Shown here: positions 19,548 through 28,539 of the stretch, in pieces | How the letters are laid out: every line of letters begins with the position of its first letter | How positions within the stretch are numbered: the first letter of the stretch is position 1 | NCBI GenBank assembly: GCA_004000515.1 | Contig: CP034537.1 | Location: 3,610,001 to 3,674,000, forward strand | DNA length: 64,000 bases | Reading direction: 5' to 3' | From: Pseudomonas poae | GTDB taxonomy: Bacteria > Pseudomonadota > Gammaproteobacteria > Pseudomonadales > Pseudomonadaceae | The notes under the pieces: generated by a model | The model's database searches: none | Seen by the model: only the letters and a program-made list of their open reading frames with translations | Told to the model about the DNA's origin: nothing | Translations under genes and position numbers: made by a program

Positions 19548-21386
19548 ATGAAAACCCTACGCACCGCCTTTCCGGGAGCCTTTCCCCGTGTTGCCTCCCG
19601 TGACTCGGAAACTGCGCTGTCGGACATCGAATTCCTGCACCGCATCAGCCTCGACCTGATCGGCGAACAAGACCTCGAAGCCCTCTACGGCAAAATCGTT
19701 GACGCCGCGGTATCCATCACCGGCTCGCAATTCGGCACCATGCAACTGCTGTGCCCCCAAGGCCATCCCTCCGGCCACGGCGGCGAACTGCAACTGCTGT
19801 GCTCACGGGGCCTGCCGCCCGAGGCCGTAGGGTTCTGGCAATGGGTGAGCCCCTTCGCCTACAGCAGCTGCACCATGGCCCTGCAATTGGGCCAGCGCGC
19901 CATCATCCCCGACTTCGAAGAATGGGCCGACATTGCCGGCACCGACGACCTGATCGCCTTCCGCCGCGCAGGCATCCGTTCGGCCCAGACCACCCCGTTG
20001 CGCTCTCGTGACGGCCGCCTGCTCGGCATGATCTCCACCCACTGGAGCACACCGCACCAGCCGTCCGACCGTGACCTGCGCCTGCTCGACATCCTCGCGC
20101 GTCAAGCCGCTGACCTGCTGGAGCGCACCATCGCCGACGAAGCCCTGCGCGAAGCCCAAGCCGAACTGCGTGCCCTTAACGAAACCCTCGAACAACGCGT
20201 GGCCGAACGCACCGCCATGCTGATGCAGGCCGAAGAAAAACTGCGCCAATCGCAAAAAATGGAAGCGGTCGGCCAACTCACCGGCGGCCTCGCCCACGAC
20301 TTCAACAACCTGCTCGCCGGCATCTCCGGCGCGCTTGAACTGATGGATCGCCGCATCCACCAGGGCCGCCTCAGCGACGTCGACAAATACATGGTTGCCG
20401 CGCAAGGTTCGGCCAAACGCGCCGCTGTCCTCACCCAACGCCTGCTGGCGTTCTCCCGCCGACAAACCCTGGAACCCCGCGCCACCAACGTCAACACCCT
20501 GATGTACGGTATGGCCGAACTCATCCAACGCACCGCCGGCCCTGGCATCCAGATCGAAACCACCGGCGCCCCTGATGCGTGGACCACCTTCGTTGACGTC
20601 AGCCAACTGGAAAACGCCCTGCTCAACCTGTGCATCAATGCGCGCGACGCCATGCCAGAAGGCGGCCGCATCCTGCTGGAAACCAGCAACCGCTGGCTCG
20701 ACCACGATGCCGCCCGTGCCTACGACCTTAGCGAGGGCTCCTACCTGTGCCTGAGCGTTACCGACACCGGCGCCGGTATGTCCCCCGAGGTGATGGCGCA
20801 TGTGTTTGAGCCGTTTTTTACCACCAAGCCTATTGGCCAGGGCACGGGGTTGGGGTTGTCCATGATCTATGGGTTTGCCCAGCAGTCGGGTGGGCAGGTG
20901 CATGTTCAATCCGCAGTGGGTGAGGGCACGTGCGTGTCCCTCTACCTTCCACGCCACCACGGCGCTGCGCCGGGTGATGAGCTGGCACCCGGGCAGGCGC
21001 CATTGGAGATTGCGCAGCATGGCGAGACCGTGTTGCTGGTGGACGATGAGTCCACCGTGCGTATGTTGCTCGCGGATGTGCTGGGAGAATTGGGCTACAC
21101 CGTGATTGAAGCGGCGGACAGCGCAGCCGGGCTGAAACTGCTGCGTTCGGACGTGCATATTGATTTGCTGGTGACAGACGTGGGGTTGCCAGGCGGTATG
21201 AATGGCAGGCAGATGGCCGAAGCAGGGATGAATTTGCGGCCAGGATTGAAGACGTTGTTTATCACCGGGTATGCAGAGAACGCGGTGATGGGGTATGGGC
21301 AGTTGGGTGCCGGGATGGGGGTGTTGACGAAGCCGTTTGCGGTTGAGGCGCTAGGAGGGAGGGTTCGGGAGTTGTTGGGGAGGTAG
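19548..21386 (+). CDS. GAF-domain hybrid sensor histidine kinase/response regulator
   Basis: A 612-residue soluble kinase with no membrane segment. An N-terminal GAF domain (about 30-190) is followed by a coiled coil (ALNETLEQRVAERTAMLMQA), a HisKA domain with the phosphoacceptor His in GQLTGGLAHDFNNLLAG, a HATPase domain (NLCINARDAMPEGG, DTGAGM, GTGLGLSMIYGF) and a receiver at the end with the acceptor Asp in LLVTDVGLPGG and Lys in VLTKPF. No partner regulator is adjacent. The start could also be upstream at 19482. The signal is cytoplasmic but unidentified. Confidence 0.9.
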   Translation: MKTLRTAFPGAFPRVASRDSETALSDIEFLHRISLDLIGEQDLEALYGKIVDAAVSITGSQFGTMQLLCPQGHPSGHGGELQLLCSRGLPPEAVGFWQWVSPFAYSSCTMALQLGQRAIIPDFEEWADIAGTDDLIAFRRAGIRSAQTTPLRSRDGRLLGMISTHWSTPHQPSDRDLRLLDILARQAADLLERTIADEALREAQAELRALNETLEQRVAERTAMLMQAEEKLRQSQKMEAVGQLTGGLAHDFNNLLAGISGALELMDRRIHQGRLSDVDKYMVAAQGSAKRAAVLTQRLLAFSRRQTLEPRATNVNTLMYGMAELIQRTAGPGIQIETTGAPDAWTTFVDVSQLENALLNLCINARDAMPEGGRILLETSNRWLDHDAARAYDLSEGSYLCLSVTDTGAGMSPEVMAHVFEPFFTTKPIGQGTGLGLSMIYGFAQQSGGQVHVQSAVGEGTCVSLYLPRHHGAAPGDELAPGQAPLEIAQHGETVLLVDDESTVRMLLADVLGELGYTVIEAADSAAGLKLLRSDVHIDLLVTDVGLPGGMNGRQMAEAGMNLRPGLKTLFITGYAENAVMGYGQLGAGMGVLTKPFAVEALGGRVRELLGR

Positions 21387-21490
21387 CTCAAATGGCTGCC
21401 TGTTCCCTAGGGTGAGTTGTAAGAACAGTCGGTTTCAGAGACTTCTTCATATTATTGCGTTGCCCATCATGAGCAGGGCTAAAGAGTCAG

Positions 21491-21503
21491 TGAAATCAAT
21501 TCA
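21491..21503. promoter_or_regulatory. MetR-type binding box upstream of mesX-mesD
   Basis: TGAAATCAATTCA matches the MetR consensus TGAA-N5-TTCA exactly. It lies 127 bases before the mesX start in a 243-base AT-rich gap; a loose TTGTCA/TAATAA promoter-like pair follows at about 21520-21545. Control by MetR in response to homocysteine would fit a methionine synthase operon. The metR gene itself is not in the window. Confidence 0.55.
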
Positions 21504-21629
21504 GTTTTACTCACGCTTTTGTCAGCCTACACTGCACCTTAATAAAAGATATTATTTATATCGCTGAGTCAATCGCCAAGTAAACACTCGAGGGCGATTG
21601 GGTTTCGGGCATTAGGGTGTCAGATTAAA

Positions 21630-22613
21630 ATGAATGAAGCCTTTACATTTTCCATCAAGAGTATTCGTTTCGACGAACATTATCATCCCTCTGAAAATAC
21701 GCGTATTACCACGAACTTCGCTAACTTGGCCAGAGGCAAGAGCCGCCAAGAAAACTTGCGCAATACCTTGCGAATGATTGACAACCGTTTCAATGCCTTG
21801 GCGCATTGGGATAATCCCACGGCCGATCGTTATGCTGTCGAACTTGAAATTATCTCCGTTGAGATGGGCGTTGATGAAGGCCATGGCGGCAATGCCGTAC
21901 CGTTGATCGAAGTATTGAAAACGAATATCGTCGATCGAAAAACCAATGAGCGCATTGAAGGCATTGTCGGGAATAATTTTTCCTCATATGTTCGAGATTA
22001 TGACTTCAGTGTGGTGTTGCTTGGGCACAACCAAGGCAAGCCCGAATTCAGCATGCCCGATAACTTTGGTGATTTGCATGGAAAACTATTCAAGTATTTC
22101 GTGAGCTCAAAAGCCTATGCGGATCATTTCAATAAGCCGCCGGTTATTTGCCTCAGTGTGTCGAGTAGCAGGACTTATCACCGAACTGAAAACCAGCACC
22201 CCGTGCTGGGTGTTGAGTATGAGCAGGATCAGTATTCGTTAACCGATGAGTACTTCCAGAAAATGGGTTTGAAAGTTCGTTATTTCATGCCGTCCAATAG
22301 TGTTGCGCCGCTGGCATTTTATTTCTCAGGCGATTTGCTGGGTGATTACACTACTCTTGAGCTGGTCAGTACCATTAGCACAATGGACACGTTCCAGAAA
22401 ATCTACCGACCTGAAATCTACAACGCCAATTCTGCAGCCGGAAAATGCTATCAACCCAGTTTGAAGCATCAGGATTATTCATTGACGCTCATTGTCTATG
22501 ACCGAGAAGAGCGCAGCCGGCTGGCCGTTGAGCAGGGACGGTTCGTTGAAGAACACTTCATCAAACCGTATCAAGCGACGCTGGAACAATGGTCGGCTCA
22601 CTGCACGCTTTGA
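21630..22613 (+). CDS. mesX: MesX, DUF1852 partner of methionine synthase MesD
   Basis: A 327-residue protein of the DUF1852 family, with typical stretches FDEHYHPSENTRITTNFANL, ENLRNTLRMIDNRFNALAHW and GVEYEQDQYSLTDEYFQKMG. Published genetics (Price and colleagues on folate-independent methionine synthases) showed that MesD needs this protein and oxygen, but not methylfolate or cobalamin, to make methionine. The chemistry and methyl donor are unknown. It has no signal or membrane segment. It is 27 bases upstream of mesD, behind a MetR-type box, and looks intact. Confidence 0.88.
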   Translation: MNEAFTFSIKSIRFDEHYHPSENTRITTNFANLARGKSRQENLRNTLRMIDNRFNALAHWDNPTADRYAVELEIISVEMGVDEGHGGNAVPLIEVLKTNIVDRKTNERIEGIVGNNFSSYVRDYDFSVVLLGHNQGKPEFSMPDNFGDLHGKLFKYFVSSKAYADHFNKPPVICLSVSSSRTYHRTENQHPVLGVEYEQDQYSLTDEYFQKMGLKVRYFMPSNSVAPLAFYFSGDLLGDYTTLELVSTISTMDTFQKIYRPEIYNANSAAGKCYQPSLKHQDYSLTLIVYDREERSRLAVEQGRFVEEHFIKPYQATLEQWSAHCTL

Positions 22614-22640
22614 TTCATTAAACGTACAAGGTTATCTGTA

Positions 22641-23674
22641 ATGAAGAAGTTATTACCTACCTCAACGGCAGGCAGCTTGCCTAAACCTTCTTGGCTTGCG
22701 CAGCCCGAGACACTTTGGTCGCCCTGGAAATTGCAGGATGAGGCGTTAGTTGAGGGCAAGCACGATGCATTGCGTTTGTCATTGCATGAACAGCAACACG
22801 CCGGGATCGATATCGTCAGCGATGGCGAACAAACACGTCAGCACTTTGTCACTACGTTTATTGAGCACCTCAGCGGCGTAGATTTCGAAAAGCGTGAGAC
22901 CGTTAGAATTCGCGATCGCTACGATGCGAGTGTACCGACGGTGGTAGGTGCTGTGGCGCGCCAAAAGCCTGTGTTTGTCGAAGACGCCAAGTTTCTACGT
23001 CAGCAAACCAAGCAACCCATCAAGTGGGCGCTGCCAGGTCCAATGACCATGATTGATACGCTGTATGACAACCACTATAAAAGCCGCGAAAAACTGGCTT
23101 GGGAATTCGCCAAGATTCTCAATCAAGAAGCGCGGGAGCTGGAGGCCGCGGGCGTTGATATCATCCAGTTCGACGAACCCGCCTTTAACGTGTTCTTTGA
23201 TGAAGTGAATGAGTGGGGCATTGCCACACTGGAAAGGGCGATCGAAGGCCTCAAGTGTGAAACCGCTGTGCATATTTGTTATGGCTACGGCATCAAAGCC
23301 AATACGGATTGGAAAAAACGCTGGGATCTGAGTGGCGACAATATGAAGAGGCCTTCCCCAAGCTGCAAAAATCCAGCATCGATATCGTCTCGCTGGAATG
23401 CCACAACTCTCACGTCCCAATGGATCTGATTGAGCTCATCCGAGGCAAAAAAGTCATGGTCGGGGCTATTGATGTGGCCTCCAATACTATTGAAACACCC
23501 GAGGAAGTCGCCACTACGTTGCGCAAGGCACTTGAGTTTGTCGATGCCGACAAACTCTATCCTTGCACCAACTGTGGCATGGCGCCTTTATCTCGTGGTG
23601 TCGCAAGAGGCAAGTTAAGTGCGTTAAGCGCAGGTGCTGAAATAGTCCGACGAGAACTGTTGAACTCGCGCTGA
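22641..23674 (+). CDS. mesD: MesD core methionine synthase, frameshifted
   Basis: About 344 residues after repair. It is equivalent to the C-terminal catalytic half of MetE and lacks the folate-binding N-terminal half. Zinc/homocysteine motifs are present: FDEPAFN, AVHICYGYG, and the C-terminal YPCTNCGMAPLS. One A is missing from the A-run at 23313-23318: adding it turns WKKRWDLSG into WKKTLGSEWRQYEEAFPKLQ and joins the two halves. Preceded by mesX and followed by a flavin reductase. By family knowledge it methylates homocysteine without B12 or methylfolate, in an oxygen-dependent way. Confidence 0.87.
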
Positions 23675-23785
23675 ACCGACGTCGAAAGTGGTGTGTGGGA
23701 AGGGACGCAGTGGGTCGAACAATGAACGATCCGCTGTGGGCCCTCCGTGGCACTTTCGAGTGGTACTCCCTATCCAGGATTTGCT

Positions 23786-24304
23786 ATGTCACTTTCCAGT
23801 ACTGCTATCGAGCCATTGAGCTTTCGCGAAGCGCTCGGGCACTACGCATCCGGTATCACAGTGATTACCTCACACATTGATGGCGAGCCAATTGGCTTCA
23901 CGTGCCAGTCGTTCTATAGCGTGTCGATGAGCCCGCCACTGGTGTCATTCAGCGTCATGTCCAGTTCGGCCAGCTATCCCAAGATTCGCCAGGCGGGCCG
24001 GTTTGCAGTCAATATCCTGTCGGGTGAGCAGGTCAGGATTTCCAACCAGTTCGCTCGGCGAGGTACCGACAAATGGCTTGATGTCGATTGGCAGGCGTCG
24101 CCGCTGGGTAATCCAATCATTGCCGGCAGCCTGCACTGGCTTGATTGTGAAATTCACGCGGAACATGCTGCAGGTGATCACCTGATCGTTATCGGTGAGG
24201 TAAAAGCGCTGAACCTGCAAGAAACCGCAACTGCTCAGCCATTGCTGTATTTCAAAGGGCAATATCGCGACATCGCCGTGCATAAGGCGATTTCGATGGG
24301 ATGA
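23786..24304 (+). CDS. flavin reductase family protein
   Basis: A 172-residue FMN-binding split-barrel reductase of the HpaC/RutF kind. Motifs: FREALGHYASGITVITSHID, GFTCQSFYSVSMSPPLVSFS and FAVNILSGEQ. Such enzymes use NAD(P)H to supply free FMNH2 to oxygenases. I chose ATG 23786, the start of the family alignment; upstream codons in frame look non-coding. It is 111 bases after mesD on the same strand. A plausible inference is that it feeds reduced flavin to the oxygen-dependent MesX/MesD reaction, which is unproven. Confidence 0.85.
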   Translation: MSLSSTAIEPLSFREALGHYASGITVITSHIDGEPIGFTCQSFYSVSMSPPLVSFSVMSSSASYPKIRQAGRFAVNILSGEQVRISNQFARRGTDKWLDVDWQASPLGNPIIAGSLHWLDCEIHAEHAAGDHLIVIGEVKALNLQETATAQPLLYFKGQYRDIAVHKAISMG

Positions 24305-24407
24305 GGCGCGGTCATGAAAACAGCCCCTTGATGGAGATATCGGTCTACCATGCCTCCCCGGCAGTGGTTCCACGCGCTACCGATCTCTCTCTTGCAAGGT
24401 ATCGCTC

Positions 24408-24656
24408 ATGTCCATCGACCAAATCAGCCTGCCCAAAGGCGTAGGCCCTCACGCCACCAAGCTCTTTGACGCAATCACCGGCGCCGCCACCCACGAAGAA
24501 CTTAACCGTGCAGGCGGTAAAGCCGAAGGTTTCGTGCTGGGGTTGGAGTCCACCAAAGCCATCAAAAGCCAGATCGCCGAGTCGTTGTATGTGGTTTACG
24601 ATGACGCGGCGACCCATCGGGCCAGTGAACTGAAGGCGACCGCGCGCCACGCTTAA
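24408..24656 (+). CDS. small conserved hypothetical protein
   Basis: An 82-residue acidic-to-neutral soluble protein beginning MSIDQISLPKGVGPHATKLF. It has a predicted helix-rich middle (THEELNRAGGKAEGFVLGLE) and no signal or membrane segment. I do not recognise a characterised family. The gene is 10 bases upstream of the nucleotidyltransferase gene, so the two may be cotranscribed. Confidence 0.6.
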   Translation: MSIDQISLPKGVGPHATKLFDAITGAATHEELNRAGGKAEGFVLGLESTKAIKSQIAESLYVVYDDAATHRASELKATARHA

Positions 24657-24666
24657 AGGACAGCAC

Positions 24667-25221
24667 ATGACATTGACCGTCGACACCTTGCTCAAACTGG
24701 CCATGGCCAATCCCATCAACGCCGAAATCACTGCGCGCCTGCCTGCCTTGGGCTTGGACCAGTGTTTTCTGACGGCAGGCTGCCTGTTCCAGGCCGTGTG
24801 GAATCATCAGTCGAATTTGCCTGCTGACCAAGGGGTGAAGGACTACGACGTGTTCTATTTCGATACGGACGTGTCCTACGAGGCAGAGGATGCGGTCATT
24901 CGTGCGGCAGAGGCGTTGTTCCAGGACCTGGGTGTTAATGTCGAGGTGAAGAACCAGGCGCGGGTGCACCTTTGGTATGGGCAGCGGTTTGGCCGGCCTT
25001 ACCCGCAATTGCACACGGCCAAGCAGGGGATTGATCGCTACCTGGTAGCGGGCACGTGCATCGGTTTGGAGGTGGCGACGGGCGAGGTGTATGCGCCGTA
25101 TGGGCTGGAGGATGTGGAGCAGGGCGTGCTGCGGATCAACCCGGTGCATCCAGAGCAGGCGTTGTTTGAGGCGAAGGCCAAGAGTTATCAGGCGCGCTGG
25201 CCCTGGCTCAAGATTGTGTAG
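24667..25221 (+). CDS. nucleotidyltransferase family protein
   Basis: A 184-residue protein of the nucleotidyltransferase-like (former DUF925) family. It has LTAGCLFQAVWNHQ, the acidic motif VKDYDVFYFDTDVSYEAED characteristic of the group, and FGRPYPQLHTAKQGIDRYLV. The paired Asp residues in DYDVFYFD would bind metal. The acceptor is unknown. RBS AGGA lies just upstream of ATG 24667. Confidence 0.8.
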   Translation: MTLTVDTLLKLAMANPINAEITARLPALGLDQCFLTAGCLFQAVWNHQSNLPADQGVKDYDVFYFDTDVSYEAEDAVIRAAEALFQDLGVNVEVKNQARVHLWYGQRFGRPYPQLHTAKQGIDRYLVAGTCIGLEVATGEVYAPYGLEDVEQGVLRINPVHPEQALFEAKAKSYQARWPWLKIV

Positions 25222-25293
25222 CCTGCCACCTGGCAGTGAACTTTTACCCGTCTACCACACGTCCAAGCTGAAACATCCAGCCAAGGACCGACC

Positions 25294-25734
25294 ATGACCT
25301 TCTTCATCTTCCTGCTCGCCTGCGCCGCCGCCGCCAGTACCGGGGTCCTCTTCAAGCCCGGTGCCTGGTACGAATCCCTGGTCAAGCCCAGCTTTACCCC
25401 GCCCAACTGGCTGTTCCCGGTGGCGTGGACGATCATCTACCTGTTACTGGCCTGGGCCGGTTACCGCCTAAGTTTGATCCCGGGCAGCCAGGTTGTATTG
25501 GCGCTGTGGGCGGCGCAGATTGCGTTGAATACCCTGTGGACGCCGGTATTTTTCGGCGCGCATCGCATCCTGGCGGGCATGGTGATTCTGGCGGTGCTGT
25601 GGCTCACCGTGGCGGCGATGGTGGTGTTGGCGGTGCGCCTGGATTTGATCACCGGCTTGATCCTGTTCCCTTACCTGGCATGGCTGTGCGTGGCGGCGGC
25701 GTTGAATTTTTCGATCTTGCGGAATAACCGCTGA
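25294..25734 (+). CDS. tspO: TspO/MBR family membrane protein
   Basis: A 146-residue protein with five hydrophobic segments and the tryptophan-rich signature of the TspO (peripheral benzodiazepine receptor) family: KPSFTPPNWLFPVAWTIIYL in helix 1-2, then LNTLWTPVFFGAHRI. TspO proteins bind tetrapyrroles and other ligands and act in stress responses in the inner or outer membrane. The stop codon overlaps the next start (TGATGG), suggesting coupled translation with the hydrolase. Confidence 0.9.
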   Translation: MTFFIFLLACAAAASTGVLFKPGAWYESLVKPSFTPPNWLFPVAWTIIYLLLAWAGYRLSLIPGSQVVLALWAAQIALNTLWTPVFFGAHRILAGMVILAVLWLTVAAMVVLAVRLDLITGLILFPYLAWLCVAAALNFSILRNNR

Positions 25735-26678
25735 TGGCTCACAACCTGTGGCCTGCCAGCGACGCGGAACTGGACGAGATGCGTCGTTTCAACAAGAAGC
25801 TCGCGTGGATGCCGCGCTTCAAAATCCGCAATCGCGTGACACCGCGCTTGATTCAGGCGTTGTTGCGCGTCAGTCAGAAACTAAAAACCGCACCAGCGGC
25901 TGAAGTCCAGCACGCGGGCTCGGTCCCTCTGCGCATCCTGCGCCCTAGCGGTAAACCCAAGGGCGTGGTGCTGGATATCCACGGCGGTGGTTGGGTAATC
26001 GGTAACGCGCAGATGGATGACGAGCTCAACCTGGGCATGGTCGACGCCTGCGATGTGGCAGTGGTGTCGGTGGATTATCGGCTGGCGGTCGACACGCCGG
26101 TCGAAGGCTTGCTGGAGGATTGCCTCACTGCCGCACGCTGGTTGCTGAACGCTGATGAGTTTGCGGGCCTGCCGGTGATTATCGTCGGCGAATCGGCAGG
26201 CGGGCACCTGGCGGCGGCGACGTTGCTGGCCTTGAAACAATCGCCGGAGCTGCTCAAGCGAGTGAGCGGCGCGCTGCTGTATTACGGCGTCTACGACCTG
26301 ACCGGTACGCCGAGCGTACGCGCAGCGGGGCCGGATACCTTATTGCTGGACGGGCCAGGCATGGTCGACGCGCTGCGCCTGCTCACACCGGGGCTGAGCG
26401 ACGATGAGCGCCGGCAGCCGCCGTTGTCACCGCTGTATGGCGACTTCACTGGGTTGCCGCCGGTGTTGATGTTTGTCGGGGAACTGGACCCGCTTAAAGA
26501 CGACACGCTGTTGATCGGCGAGCGATGGCCTGGGGCGCAGGTGTATCGGGTGCCGGAGGCGGCGCATGGGTTTATTCATTTTCCGGTGGGGATGGCGAGA
26601 AGTGTGTTGGCTCATGGTCGCGAGTGGATAACCCATCAATTGAGCGGCGCGATTCTAAATCCCAAGTCGTTCGAGTAA
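25734..26678 (+). CDS. alpha/beta hydrolase, hormone-sensitive-lipase type
   Basis: A 314-residue esterase-like protein. The oxyanion motif HGGGWVIG, the nucleophile elbow GESAGGHLAA, the catalytic Asp in FVGELDPLKDD and the His in EAAHGFIHFP are all visible, which is the HSL (family IV) pattern. There is no signal peptide. It overlaps the tspO stop codon by one base, so the two genes are probably expressed together. The natural ester is unknown. Confidence 0.9.
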   Translation: MAHNLWPASDAELDEMRRFNKKLAWMPRFKIRNRVTPRLIQALLRVSQKLKTAPAAEVQHAGSVPLRILRPSGKPKGVVLDIHGGGWVIGNAQMDDELNLGMVDACDVAVVSVDYRLAVDTPVEGLLEDCLTAARWLLNADEFAGLPVIIVGESAGGHLAAATLLALKQSPELLKRVSGALLYYGVYDLTGTPSVRAAGPDTLLLDGPGMVDALRLLTPGLSDDERRQPPLSPLYGDFTGLPPVLMFVGELDPLKDDTLLIGERWPGAQVYRVPEAAHGFIHFPVGMARSVLAHGREWITHQLSGAILNPKSFE

Positions 26679-26708
26679 CCTCTCGCCGCCCGACGTCAAA
26701 GCCAAGGA

Positions 26709-27254
26709 ATGCACGTGAAAGTTCTGCAAGGATTCCTCGGTCTATCGGCTCTATATCTACTGGCCGGCTGCGAGCACGTCACCGAAAAGACGTTGCGCTT
26801 CGACGTGCCCTACGGCTACTTCGAGACCGCATTCCGCCAGGACGTCACCGGCAATGGCCAGTTGACCTGCAAGGTCACCACTGACAATCAGGACCGTGGC
26901 GAGAAGTGGGTGCCATCGGTGATCCTTGCGGCTGCCGAGGACAAGGCCGAGGACGATACGTTGTTCCTTTCCAGCTACACGCCGGCCGACAGTGACCAGC
27001 GTGTATTCAAGCTGCGCACCTTCAACAAGGCGAAGCCGGTCATCGACACCGTGTTCCAACAGGCCCGCGACCAGGACGGGGTGTATACGCTGCGCCTGAC
27101 CTGGCAAGCGGATGGGGCTATCGGTTATCAGGTTGAAAACGCTGGTACCTGGGAGGAGAAGAAGCTGGTCGCGAAGCCCGGCTTTACGGTGCGCCATGTC
27201 AGTGTGCATGCGTCGGGGATAAAGGGCAGTGCAGTGTGTGAGTTGCGTCAGTGA
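26709..27254 (+). CDS. putative lipoprotein, unknown function
   Basis: A 181-residue protein with a lipoprotein signal ending LYLLAGC, so it is probably anchored at the outer membrane. The mature part is strand-rich (VTGNGQLTCKVTTDNQ, GVYTLRLTWQADGAIGYQV). I do not recognise a family. GTG 26715 is an alternative start. It overlaps the acetyltransferase by four bases. Confidence 0.75.
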   Translation: MHVKVLQGFLGLSALYLLAGCEHVTEKTLRFDVPYGYFETAFRQDVTGNGQLTCKVTTDNQDRGEKWVPSVILAAAEDKAEDDTLFLSSYTPADSDQRVFKLRTFNKAKPVIDTVFQQARDQDGVYTLRLTWQADGAIGYQVENAGTWEEKKLVAKPGFTVRHVSVHASGIKGSAVCELRQ

Positions 27255-27736
27255 TCATCCAGCCTGTTGTGGCGGTTGATATCCCGCAAGTGTTGACCTT
27301 CGTCCTGCAGGCCCGCGCCGAATTGTTCCCCAAGCTCAGCGCCGTCGGCATGCCGGATGACCTCGCGCAATTCGAAGCTACTTACCTACAGGGCGACGGG
27401 CGATTCTTGGTCGCCCGTAATGACGGCCAGATCGTCGCAGCCATTGGTTATCTGCCGTATGACCACCGTTTCTCCCAACTCAATTACCAAGGCCGTAAGA
27501 CGGTGGAAGTGGTGCGCCTGTTTGTGTTGCCAGCCTTTCGTCGATTTGGCTTGGCAGGGCGGTTGTATCGCGCACTTGAAGCGCTGGCGCAAGCGGAGGG
27601 GGTTGAGGTGGTGTACTTGCATACCCATCCGTTTTTGCCGGGGGCGATTGATTTCTGGGTGAGGCAGGGGTTTGCGTTGGTGGATGTCGAGGCGGATGTG
27701 GTGTGGCAGACGACGCATATGCAGCGATTGCTTTAG
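27251..27736 (+). CDS. GNAT family N-acetyltransferase
   Basis: A 161-residue acetyltransferase of the GNAT fold. The acetyl-CoA pyrophosphate loop is VVRLFVLPAFRRFGLAGRLY, with flanking strands (RFLVARNDGQIVAAIGYLPY) and a terminal segment FWVRQGFALVDVEADVVWQT. The ATG-less start GTG at 27251 overlaps the lipoprotein stop, indicating coupled translation. The acceptor is unknown. Confidence 0.85.
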   Translation: MIIQPVVAVDIPQVLTFVLQARAELFPKLSAVGMPDDLAQFEATYLQGDGRFLVARNDGQIVAAIGYLPYDHRFSQLNYQGRKTVEVVRLFVLPAFRRFGLAGRLYRALEALAQAEGVEVVYLHTHPFLPGAIDFWVRQGFALVDVEADVVWQTTHMQRLL

Positions 27737-27740
27737 GAAT

Positions 27741-27760
27741 CTGTGGGAGCGGGTGTTTTT
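27741..27760 (+). repeat. solitary REP half
   Basis: CTGTGGGAGCGGG starts like one REP arm and then diverges. No inverted partner is nearby. It lies between the convergent acetyltransferase and btuD-like genes. Confidence 0.45.
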
Positions 27761-27774
27761 GTAATCGTGGTCGG

Positions 27775-28539
27775 TCAGTGCGAACGTAGCCGCAGAATCT
27801 GCGCCCCGTCGAATGGGTCTGTCAGGTAATGCGCCTGTACCCCAAACGTGTCTTGCAACCGTTGCGGCGTGAGCACTTCCATCGGCTTGCCCAGCGCCAC
27901 TAACCGTCCGCGATCCAGCACCGCCAGGCGATCACAGGTCAGCGCCTGGTTCAGGTCATGCAGGGCGATCAGCGTCGTGACCGGCAGCGCTTGCACCCCT
28001 TTGAGAATCGCCAACTGATGCTGGATATCCAGGTGATTGGTCGGCTCATCCAGCAACAAAATCTGCGGCCGTTGCGCCAAGGCGCGGGCGATGTGCACGC
28101 GTTGGCGTTCGCCGCCGGAGAAGCTGCGCCAGGCGCGTTGGCTCAGGTGGGTAGCGTCTACATCGTGCAAGGCCTGGCGCACGATGGCGTCGTCTTCGAC
28201 GGACCAGGGGCTCAGCGCCGACAGCCAGGGCGTGCGGCCCAAGGCCACGGCGTCGAACACGCGGATGGCGTCGTCGGTGTTGGCCTGTTGCTCCACCACC
28301 GCCAAATGCTGCGCGATCGTGCGGCGAGACAACTGCCCCAAGCGTTGGCCGCCCAGCAGGACCTCGCCGCACGCCGGTGCTCGCAACCCGGCCAGCAGCT
28401 TGAGCAGGGTGGATTTGCCGGAGCCGTTTGGCCCGACGATGCCGAGGGTTTCGCCTTGTTGCACGTCCAGGTGAATGTCGCGCAGCAACTCGGCGTCGCG
28501 CACCTTGAAGCCCAGGGCGCGGCAACTGATCACGCTCAT
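27775..28539 (-). CDS. btuD: BtuD-like ABC transporter ATP-binding protein
   Basis: A 254-residue ATPase of the FecE/BtuD group. Walker A is GPNGSGKST, the signature motif is FSGGERQRVHIARALAQ, Walker B is ILLLDEPTNHLD and the H-loop is ALHDLNQAL. The start ATG at 28539 overlaps the permease stop. By sequence alone it resembles siderophore transporters, but the operon is preceded by a cobalamin riboswitch, so vitamin B12 or a related corrinoid is the more likely cargo. Confidence 0.88.
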   Translation of the reverse strand: MSVISCRALGFKVRDAELLRDIHLDVQQGETLGIVGPNGSGKSTLLKLLAGLRAPACGEVLLGGQRLGQLSRRTIAQHLAVVEQQANTDDAIRVFDAVALGRTPWLSALSPWSVEDDAIVRQALHDVDATHLSQRAWRSFSGGERQRVHIARALAQRPQILLLDEPTNHLDIQHQLAILKGVQALPVTTLIALHDLNQALTCDRLAVLDRGRLVALGKPMEVLTPQRLQDTFGVQAHYLTDPFDGAQILRLRSH

